The notes under the pieces were generated by a model that worked only from the letters and a program-made list of their open reading frames with translations, was not told the DNA's origin and did not search any database. From positions 1 to 45,182 of the forward strand of contig JAJDOL010000257.1 in assembly GCA_022340195.1 (NCBI GenBank): 45,182 nucleotides of DNA, given 5' to 3'. Shown piece after piece: positions 26,983 to 33,657 of the stretch; position 1 is the first letter of the stretch, and each line of letters opens with the position of its first letter. A program made the translations under genes and the position numbers. Source of the DNA: Chromatiaceae bacterium (GTDB lineage Bacteria > Pseudomonadota > Gammaproteobacteria > Chromatiales > Chromatiaceae).

Positions 26983-27215
26983 CCGCGCACCCACGCCCGC
27001 ACCTGATCGGGGCCCGGGATACCGCCCGCATGCACCACCCTGTCGTCCAGGACCACGCCCGGCGTCGACATGACGCCGTAGCCGAGGATCTCGGCCATGT
27101 CCGTCACCTTCTCGAGCTCGATATCTACGTCGGCCTCCTTGGCCGCCTGGACGATCGCGTTGGCGGTGACCTCGCAGTTGCGGCAGCCGCTCCCGAGGAC
27201 CTTGAATTTTTTCAT
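26979..27215 (-). CDS. Small thioredoxin-like redox protein
   Basis: A 78-residue thioredoxin-fold protein of the short archaeal-type (redox-active disulfide protein 2 / MTH895-like) class. It starts MKKFKVLGSGCRNCEVTANA; the CxxC motif is CRNC. It ends with the cis-Pro strand GVMSTPGVVLDDRVVHAGG. AAGG precedes the ATG at suitable distance; a GTG codon one position upstream is an alternative start. These small proteins are frequent neighbours of DUF318-type permeases in ars operons, as here, where it lies 9 bases after the permease. It might supply reducing equivalents to ArsC or handle thiols of the permease; both are inferences. Confidence 0.88.
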   Translation of the reverse strand: MKKFKVLGSGCRNCEVTANAIVQAAKEADVDIELEKVTDMAEILGYGVMSTPGVVLDDRVVHAGGIPGPDQVRAWVRG

Positions 27216-27224
27216 CACATCACC

Positions 27225-28178
27225 TTAAGCAATCAGATTAAAGGTCCAACCCACGAGCGTGAAGGCGACAGCCAGCACGCTCGCGAACAGAGCCAGGGCC
27301 GGCCAGCGGACGACCTTGCGCAGGATCAGCATCTCCGGAAGTGACAAGGCCGCCACGCTCATCATCAGTGCCAGAGTGGTCCCCAGGGCCACGCCCTTGG
27401 TGAGCATGGCCTCGGCGACAGGGATAACACCGGTCGCGTTCGAGTAAAGAGGTACGCCGAGCAGCACGGCTCCCGGCACCGTATACCAGGCATCCCCGCC
27501 CAGATGCCGGGTCACCCAACCCTCTGGCATGAATCCGTGAAACAGGGCACCGACCCCGATACCGATCAGCACCCACTTCCAGATGCGCCCGACTATCTCC
27601 CTTACCTCGGCAACCGCATAGCGGTGCCGGGCCGACATCGAGTTGTCGCGCTCGATCGAGGCGACTTCGCCCACGCGGATCTTCCAAACGTAGTCCTCGA
27701 CCCAACGCTCCGGGCGAAAGGCCTGCATGATGACACCACCGATCCAGGCGACGAGCAGACCGGCGGCCACGTACGCCGCGGCCAGCTTCCACCCCAGGAT
27801 CCCCACCAAAATGACGGCCGCGACCTCATTGATCATCGGGCTTGCGATCAGGAAGGAGAAGGTCACACCGAGCGGGATCCCTGCCTCCACGAAGCCGATG
27901 AAGAGCGGCACCGACGAGCAGGAGCAGAAAGGCGTGACGGCACCCAAAGTGACCGCCATCCCGCGCGCCTGCCAGTCCGGGCGGTCGCGCACGAACGCGC
28001 GCACCCGTTCCGGAGACAGCATGGCTCGCAGCAGCCCCATCACATAGATTACGACGATCAGCAGGATGAAGATCTTCGTCGCATCCATGACGAAGAAATG
28101 GACGGCCTCGCCCAGGCGAGACGCCGGATCCAACCCCAGGAACCGGAACGCGGCCAGGTCGGCCAAGGCGTCAAACAT
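27225..28178 (-). CDS. Permease of the ArsP/YraQ (DUF318) family
   Basis: A 317-residue polytopic membrane protein with about eight to ten helices. The family signature TPFCSCSSVP is present, with Cys at residues 85 and 87, followed by LFIGFVEAGIPLGVTFSFLI and ASPMINEVA; a second related block, GVPLYSNATGVIPVAEAML, lies in the C-terminal half. Some members (ArsP) export trivalent organoarsenicals, which fits the ars operon; others have unknown substrates. Its ATG lies 8 bases inside the 3' end of the arsenite transporter gene, so the two are translationally coupled. Confidence 0.88.
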   Translation of the reverse strand: MFDALADLAAFRFLGLDPASRLGEAVHFFVMDATKIFILLIVVIYVMGLLRAMLSPERVRAFVRDRPDWQARGMAVTLGAVTPFCSCSSVPLFIGFVEAGIPLGVTFSFLIASPMINEVAAVILVGILGWKLAAAYVAAGLLVAWIGGVIMQAFRPERWVEDYVWKIRVGEVASIERDNSMSARHRYAVAEVREIVGRIWKWVLIGIGVGALFHGFMPEGWVTRHLGGDAWYTVPGAVLLGVPLYSNATGVIPVAEAMLTKGVALGTTLALMMSVAALSLPEMLILRKVVRWPALALFASVLAVAFTLVGWTFNLIA

Positions 28179-29259
28179 GGGCGGCTACCCTGCGACCCTG
28201 CTCGTACCAGGCCTTGGTGCGGTTGACGATCCGCACGACCAGCAGCATCACGGGGACCTCGATCAGCACGCCGACCACGGTTGCCAGGGCCGCCCCCGAC
28301 TCGAAACCATAGAGCGAAATGGCGGCGGCGACCGCCAGCTCGAAGAAATTCGAGGCCCCGATCAGCGCCGATGGACAGGCGACCTTGTGCTGCTCACCCA
28401 CGATGCGGTTGAGCCAGTATGCCAGGGCGGAGTTGAAGAAGACCTGTATCAGGATGGGAACGGCGAGGAGCAGGATGATCAGTGGCTGCTCGAGGATCGC
28501 TTCGCCCTGAAAAGCAAACAGCAGAATCAGGGTCGCAAGCAACGCCAGGATCGAGGCATGCCCGAGCCTGTCCAGTGTCGTGTCCAAGCGTTGCCGACCC
28601 TGTTTGAGTAGATGCCACCGCCAAGCCTGGGCCAGAATCACCGGGAAAACGATGTAGAGCACCACCGAGGTCAGCAGCGTGTCCCAGGGCACGACAATCG
28701 ACGAGAGTCCGAGCAGCAACCCGACGATCGGCGCGAACGCGAAGACCATGATGGTGTCGTTGAGCGCGACCTGCGACAGGGTGAAATAGGGATCGCCGCC
28801 TGTGAGCCGGCTCCAGACAAAGACCATGGCCGTGCAAGGCGCGGCGGCCAGCAGAATGAGTCCGGCCACGTAGCTGTCGAGCTGCTCCGCCGGCAGAAGG
28901 GGCGCAAAGAGACCGCGGATGAGGAGCCACGCCAACAGCGCCATGGTGAAGGGCTTGACCGCCCAGTTGACGAAGAGGGTGACGCCGATACCCTTCCAGT
29001 GCGCCCGCACCTGATGCAGGGCGCCGAAATCGATCTTCATCAGCATGGGAATGATCATCACCCAGATGAGCAGTCCCACCGGGATGTTGACCCGCGCGAC
29101 TTCGAGCCGGCCCAGGAAACGGAACGGTGCGGGAAACCATTGACCAAGCCCGATGCCCATCAAGATGCACAGTGCCACCCACAGAGTCAACCAGCGCTCG
29201 AAGGGACTCATGGGCGCCCCGGCAGCCTGTTTGACGGAGACCTCGCATTGCACGGACAT
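28171..29259 (-). CDS. Arsenite efflux transporter, ACR3 family
   Basis: A 362-residue inner-membrane carrier with about ten helices that exports arsenite. It carries the ACR3 hallmarks MIIPMLMKIDFGAL, the conserved Cys (C142) in AAPCTAMVFVWS, and the later ALNDTIMVFAFAP and ASNFFELAVAAAISLYG blocks. I chose the ATG at 29259; a frame open further upstream runs into arsC. It starts 4 bases after the arsC stop. The gene is often named arsB or acr3; the protein belongs to the ACR3 family, not to the unrelated ArsB family. Confidence 0.94.
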   Translation of the reverse strand: MSVQCEVSVKQAAGAPMSPFERWLTLWVALCILMGIGLGQWFPAPFRFLGRLEVARVNIPVGLLIWVMIIPMLMKIDFGALHQVRAHWKGIGVTLFVNWAVKPFTMALLAWLLIRGLFAPLLPAEQLDSYVAGLILLAAAPCTAMVFVWSRLTGGDPYFTLSQVALNDTIMVFAFAPIVGLLLGLSSIVVPWDTLLTSVVLYIVFPVILAQAWRWHLLKQGRQRLDTTLDRLGHASILALLATLILLFAFQGEAILEQPLIILLLAVPILIQVFFNSALAYWLNRIVGEQHKVACPSALIGASNFFELAVAAAISLYGFESGAALATVVGVLIEVPVMLLVVRIVNRTKAWYEQGRRVAAHV

Positions 29260-29263
29260 GGCG

Positions 29264-29698
29264 CTACACTGGCGCGGATCGCTTGAGACCAAGGGCCTCG
29301 ACCACGGCCGGCACCAGCCGGGCGCGGATGTCGTCACGGATCTGGATGAAAGACTCCAAAGGCTCCCCATGCGGGTCGTGGAAAGGCAGATGGATCTGCG
29401 AGACCGGGCGGGGAAAGATGGGGCAGCTCTCCCTGGCGTTGTCGCACACGGTCACCACCAGATCGATCGGCTCGTCGATGACGGCGTCGACATCCTTCGG
29501 ATAGAGCCCCTGGGTAGACAGACCGCCCTGCTGCAGAGCAGCGACGGCATTGTCCGCCACCTTGGGCTGGGGCCGGACGCCGGCGGAGAGCGCGCGGACC
29601 TGGCCGGCCAGATCGTGGTTGAGAATGACTTCGGCCATCTGGGAGCGGCAAGAGTTGCCGGTACAGAGGACCAGAACGATCAGTGGCTGGGTCGTCAT
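29264..29698 (-). CDS. arsC: Arsenate reductase, thioredoxin-coupled low-molecular-weight phosphatase type
   Basis: A 144-residue protein that reduces arsenate to arsenite for export. It has the phosphatase P-loop CTGNSCRS (C12-X5-R18) and two further cysteines in VCDNARESCPIFP (C85 and C92). These three match the catalytic triad of the thioredoxin-linked ArsC of pI258 type. A good ribosome site, AGGAG, precedes the ATG at 29698. It lies 16 bases after the arsR stop. The small thioredoxin-like protein later in the operon is a possible reductant partner (inference). Confidence 0.94.
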   Translation of the reverse strand: MTTQPLIVLVLCTGNSCRSQMAEVILNHDLAGQVRALSAGVRPQPKVADNAVAALQQGGLSTQGLYPKDVDAVIDEPIDLVVTVCDNARESCPIFPRPVSQIHLPFHDPHGEPLESFIQIRDDIRARLVPAVVEALGLKRSAPV

Positions 29699-29714
29699 GG
29701 AGATCTCCTGTAAC

Positions 29715-30092
29715 TTACGCGCACCGTGGCGCACCAGGGCGGTTGGGCATCGCGGACAAGGTCCGCTCGTCCTTGACGAAAGGGCTTCGGTGTCCCACTC
29801 CCGCGGCCGTCGCCTGCAGGACGGCATTCACCCAGTCAGGCAGCTGCGAATGGATGCGGTAGTGGATCCATAAGCCCTCGCGCCGGTCCGACACCAGTCC
29901 CAGCTCGCGAAGCTGGGCCAGGTGTCGGGAAATGTGCGGCTGAGCTGCACCGATGGCATAGGTCAGCTCGCAGACACAGAGCTCGTGGTGCTGCATGAGC
30001 AACATCAGGCAGCGAAGGCGTGTGTCGTTCGCAAGTGCTGAAAACAGTTCGTTCGGATTTATATTCACCTGGCGCAATATATCCCAGTCCAT
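29715..30092 (-). CDS. arsR: Arsenite-responsive repressor, ArsR family
   Basis: A 125-residue winged-helix repressor. The metalloid-binding motif of classical ArsR, ELCVCEL, places Cys39 and Cys41 at the start of the DNA-recognition region; the recognition helix continues as AQPHISRHLAQLRELGLV. Arsenite binding releases it from the operator and induces the operon. I chose the ATG at 30092, which gives MDWDILRQVN and normal length. The AT-rich inverted repeat at 30091-30114 touches the start codon and is the best operator candidate, implying autoregulation. It is the first gene of the leftward six-gene ars operon. Confidence 0.92.
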   Translation of the reverse strand: MDWDILRQVNINPNELFSALANDTRLRCLMLLMQHHELCVCELTYAIGAAQPHISRHLAQLRELGLVSDRREGLWIHYRIHSQLPDWVNAVLQATAAGVGHRSPFVKDERTLSAMPNRPGAPRCA

Positions 30093-30114
30093 ATATTTGT
30101 CCAAGTTAATATAT
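30091..30114 (-). promoter_or_regulatory. Candidate ArsR operator
   Basis: A perfect 7-bp inverted repeat, ATATATT (30091-30097) and AATATAT (30108-30114), has a 10-base spacer and lies in an AT-rich island within GC-rich DNA. It sits immediately upstream of, and just touches, the arsR start codon on the complement. ArsR sites are AT-rich imperfect dyads near the promoter, so this is a plausible site. The -35 and -10 elements could not be assigned with confidence. Confidence 0.5.
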
Positions 30115-30734
30115 GTTACCCCCTGCTCTCTGGACGCCCATTTTTCCGTCGGTCGAGCTCGACGATTCGAAGCGCAGACGAAGCTGCCGGCGAGCCCACC
30201 GCGGATCGCCGAGGATCCATACCAACAATAGAAGAAAGACCAAGCATTGCCTGCCCATGAGCACGAGGGCATTGCTCACACATCCGGTCCAGTTCTTGCT
30301 AAAACCGGGTTTGTTGTAGGCCGTGACGACGCGACGAGGACCGGCAACCACGGGACGATCAAGCCGTCGCGGGTTACCGCTGCGGACCTTTGGCAGCCGG
30401 GCACGACGGGCTAGAGCGACTCGTTTTTTTGTGATAAGACCTGTTGCGCGTTTTCCTCCGAGACCGAAGCCCTCGACAAGATATTTTCCGGCTTATCGGA
30501 TACCCTTGCGCAGCAACGGGCACCAGCCCAGGGCGACCTTGCCCTCGGACGGTGCGATCTTCGCGTTTTTTCGCGGCGGCACGCTGTCAACACCAACGAC
30601 GACGTTGACTCGACGGTGCCCTGTGTCACAGGCAAAGTCGGTTGTCCGCCGAAACTTGGCCGCCTTGATTCCGAGGGCCTCGCTCAGCGATCCTCGAAGC
30701 GACGTCCGGACAAACCGGAAACTGAGTAGCTTAT
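30115..30734. other. Divergent intergenic region between the ars and kor-rnf operons
   Basis: About 620 bases with no recognisable gene. It must carry the promoters of two divergent operons. A perfect 13-base palindrome occurs at 30620-30632. A TTGACT at 30605-30610 looks like a -35 box, but no matching -10 lies 16-18 bases downstream. Confidence 0.45.
30620..30632. promoter_or_regulatory. Palindrome upstream of korA (possible operator)
   Basis: CCTGTGTCACAGG is a perfect odd palindrome with a central T, about 100 bases before the korA start and just after a -35-like TTGACT. It could bind a dimeric regulator. I do not recognise the regulator, and a chance occurrence is possible. Confidence 0.25.
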
Positions 30735-32699
30735 ATGAGCACAGATTCGACACGCCCACGAGACGGAAAGGAAGAGGCAAGAACGGACCCCGATACGCCA
30801 TCCGACGTACAACGCATCCGCGAGCACATTGTCGAGATCGTCAGCGATTCCGGAGAAGGGGCGCAGAAGGCGGGACAGACCTTCGGCACCGTCTGCGCCC
30901 GGATGGGCAACGGCGTCTGGACCGTGGAGATCATTCCCGCCGAGATCCAACCGCCGGCACGCTCCCCGGCCGGTGCCAGCGGCATCCGAATCCGGCTCGC
31001 GTCTCACTATGTCACCAACATGGGCGACGAGGCCGACACCGTGGTCGCCTTCAACGAGCAGGTTCTCTACTCGCGTATCGCAAACGGGGCCTATAAAAAA
31101 GGCACGGTCGTCCTGCTCGAGGACAAATGGCGTGACGACCCGGTCCCCGAGATCCGCACCCAGTATGCGAAGGCCGTTATGGAGTTTCGGGAGAACGGGC
31201 TCATCGTCCACGAGCTGCCGATCGAAAAGGCCTGCCTCGAGATCATGTCCAACCCCCGTCGTGGCAAGAACATGTTCGTGTTGGGTATGCTCTGCCACAT
31301 CTATTCGCGGGACATCCAGAAGGCCAAGGACGAGATAGCAACCACCTTCAAGCGCAAGGACGCGGATATCATCGCGCTGAACCATCGATTGTTCGACGCA
31401 GGCCTGGCATTCGCCGCCGAGCACCTGGATGCACGATACGAGGTTTTACCCCGCCCCCAGGAGGAGACCGAAGGTAAGCGCTTTATCGTGACCAACGGCA
31501 ATCAGGCCCTCGGCCTCGGCGTCATGGCCTCGGGCATGGAACTGGTATCCATGTATCCCATCACCCCTGCCACTTCCGCCTCTCACTACCTGGCCGACGT
31601 CTTTCACGAGGTCGGAGGCTTCGTGCACCAAGCCGAGGACGAGATCGCCGCTATCGGCTTTGCCATCGGGTCCTCGTTTGCCGGCAAGACGGCCTGTACC
31701 ATCACCTCCGGGCCCGGGCTCGCACTCAAAACCGAGATGATCGCGCTCGCGGTCATGGCAGAGATCCCACTGGTGCTGGCCGTGGTGCAGCGCGGCGGTC
31801 CGTCCACCGGCCTACCCACGAAAGTCGAGCAGGGAGATCTGCTGGCCGCCCTGTTCGGGGAGCCCGGGGACGCGCCAAAGGTTATCATCGCCGCTGCCAC
31901 TATCCAGGAGTGCTTGCACTTCGTGATCATGGCCAGGCGGCTGGCGGAGGCCTTCCGCACCCCCGTGATCCTGCTGAGCGACTCCAACCTGGCCACCGGC
32001 GTACAACCCTACCCGCGTCCCCAGCCGACACCCGACTGGCTTGCGCCACCCATCGATCAGTCGGAATGGGACCAATCCGTGCCGCCGTACGACTGGGACC
32101 CGGAAACCGGACTCTCCCCGCGCCCCATCCCCGGCATGCCGGGCGGTCAGTACATACTCACCGGGCTGGCCCACACCGACTTCAGCAAGGTGGCCTACGA
32201 CTCGGATTCCAATCAGCTGGGCTGCAACATGCGCAGCCGCAAGCTGGCGGCGCTGGCGAGCACCCTGAAGCCACCGACCGTGCACGGCGACGCGGAAGGC
32301 GACCTATTGCTGGTCGGTTGGGGCTCCACCATGGGCGCCATCGAGGAGGCGGTAGACCGGGCTCGCGCCCAGGGACACAAGGTCTCTTCCCTGCACCTGC
32401 GCTTCCTCTCCCCCTTGGAGCCGGGCCTCAAGGCGATCTTTGTCCGCTTCGGCAAGGTCATGACGATCGAGATCAACTACAGCGACGATCCCCACGCCCC
32501 GCTGATCACCGACGAGACCCGGCGCTATGCCCAGCTCGCCTGGCTGCTGCGGGCTCAAACCCTGATAGACATCGACTGCTGGTCGGTGGTCTACGGCCAC
32601 CCACTGCAACCGGGAATGATCCACAACGTGATTCTCAAACACCTGGCGGCCTCGAACAAATCCGGGAACAAACCCGGCGACGAGGGAGGAGAAGCCTGA
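30735..32699 (+). CDS. korA: 2-oxoglutarate:ferredoxin oxidoreductase, fused gamma-alpha subunit
   Basis: A 654-residue subunit of a ferredoxin-dependent 2-oxoacid oxidoreductase, probably 2-oxoglutarate. It interconverts 2-oxoglutarate + CoA and succinyl-CoA + CO2 with two low-potential electrons. The N-terminal gamma domain (about 55-250) has the GEGAQKAGQTF-type start. The alpha domain then begins with NGNQALGLGVMASG and carries the diagnostic YPITPATSASHYL (YPITP at 274-278) and QRGGPSTGLPTKVEQGDL blocks, and ends with a transketolase-C-like domain. The gamma-alpha fusion is the two-subunit KorAB layout. The stop overlaps the korB ATG by one base. The assignment to 2-oxoglutarate rather than another 2-oxoacid rests on overall resemblance. 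Confidence 0.88.
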   Translation: MSTDSTRPRDGKEEARTDPDTPSDVQRIREHIVEIVSDSGEGAQKAGQTFGTVCARMGNGVWTVEIIPAEIQPPARSPAGASGIRIRLASHYVTNMGDEADTVVAFNEQVLYSRIANGAYKKGTVVLLEDKWRDDPVPEIRTQYAKAVMEFRENGLIVHELPIEKACLEIMSNPRRGKNMFVLGMLCHIYSRDIQKAKDEIATTFKRKDADIIALNHRLFDAGLAFAAEHLDARYEVLPRPQEETEGKRFIVTNGNQALGLGVMASGMELVSMYPITPATSASHYLADVFHEVGGFVHQAEDEIAAIGFAIGSSFAGKTACTITSGPGLALKTEMIALAVMAEIPLVLAVVQRGGPSTGLPTKVEQGDLLAALFGEPGDAPKVIIAAATIQECLHFVIMARRLAEAFRTPVILLSDSNLATGVQPYPRPQPTPDWLAPPIDQSEWDQSVPPYDWDPETGLSPRPIPGMPGGQYILTGLAHTDFSKVAYDSDSNQLGCNMRSRKLAALASTLKPPTVHGDAEGDLLLVGWGSTMGAIEEAVDRARAQGHKVSSLHLRFLSPLEPGLKAIFVRFGKVMTIEINYSDDPHAPLITDETRRYAQLAWLLRAQTLIDIDCWSVVYGHPLQPGMIHNVILKHLAASNKSGNKPGDEGGEA

Positions 32700-33652
32700 T
32701 GCTCGGACTCAAAGCAGACTGGTCGCTCGAAGTCTTCGAACGCTACTTCACGATCGGCGACTACGCCGGCGGCGAGGCACGCTGGTGTCCCGGTTGCGGG
32801 GACCACGGCGTACTTACCGCCGCTCAGCGGGTGCTGCGCGACGAGCAACAGAAGCCGGAGCTGTCGGTGTGTGTGTCCGGCATCGGCTGCTCCAGCCGCA
32901 TGCCCCACTACCTCGGCACCTACGGATTTCACGGGCTGCACGGTCGCGCCCTGCCCCTGGCCTGCGGCATCAAGTCTCGGAGGCCGGATCTCGACGTATG
33001 GGTCGCCACCGGCGACGGCGACTGCTTCTCCATTGGAACCGCCCACTGGATTCACGCCCTGCGCTACAACATGAACATGACACTGATGGTGTTCGACAAT
33101 GCCATCTATGGCCTGACCAAGGCCCAGACCTCGCCCACCAGCCCCATCGGGCTCAAAACCAGCACCCACCCCTTCGGCGCCATCATCAACCCACACAACC
33201 CCCTGACCGTCACCCTGGGAATCACCAATGTATCCTTCGTGGCTCAGGTCGTGGACTGGAACCCGCCCCTGCTGTACGAGACCCTCAAGGCCGCCTACCA
33301 GCATCGCGGAACGGGCTTTGTGCGTATCATTCAACGCTGTCCCGTGTATGCCGAGAAGGTCTCCAAGGAGCTTCAGGCCGACCCTTCCAGGTTCCTGCTT
33401 CTGGAGCACGAGAAAGGCATACCGGTCGATCCGAGCGTGCAGCGTCAGTTTCCTCAACGCACCGAGCACGATCCCAGCGACTTGACACGAGCCTTTCAAC
33501 TCGCCACAGACCAGTCGAAGATTCCCGTGGGACTGATCTATCACAATCCGGTCGCCCCCTGCTATGAGGACCTGTCGAGCCAGGGCTCCGAGATGACGCC
33601 CCAGGAGAGGCTCGAACGCTTCGAAGCAGTTTTGGACCGAAGCACGATCTGA
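32699..33652 (+). CDS. korB: 2-oxoglutarate:ferredoxin oxidoreductase beta subunit
   Basis: A 317-residue TPP-binding beta subunit with its cofactor motifs in place. Cys30, Cys33 (WCPGCGDHG), Cys64 (GIGCSSRMP) and Cys214 (QRCPVY) correspond to the four ligands of the proximal [4Fe-4S] cluster in two-subunit enzymes. GDGD (105-108) and Asn134 in VFDNAIYGLTKAQTSPTS make the Mg-TPP site. GGAGGAG precedes the ATG. It therefore forms a complete catalytic KorAB heterodimer with the preceding subunit. No separate KorC/KorD or stand-alone ferredoxin gene follows; instead the next gene encodes a large protein with a ferredoxin-like C-terminus. Confidence 0.92.
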   Translation: MLGLKADWSLEVFERYFTIGDYAGGEARWCPGCGDHGVLTAAQRVLRDEQQKPELSVCVSGIGCSSRMPHYLGTYGFHGLHGRALPLACGIKSRRPDLDVWVATGDGDCFSIGTAHWIHALRYNMNMTLMVFDNAIYGLTKAQTSPTSPIGLKTSTHPFGAIINPHNPLTVTLGITNVSFVAQVVDWNPPLLYETLKAAYQHRGTGFVRIIQRCPVYAEKVSKELQADPSRFLLLEHEKGIPVDPSVQRQFPQRTEHDPSDLTRAFQLATDQSKIPVGLIYHNPVAPCYEDLSSQGSEMTPQERLERFEAVLDRSTI

Positions 33653-33657
33653 GCGCC

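Noticed and set aside
30605-30633. Sigma-70 promoter for korA based on TTGACT
   Set aside because: The hexamer at the right spacing reads ACAGGC, not a -10 element.
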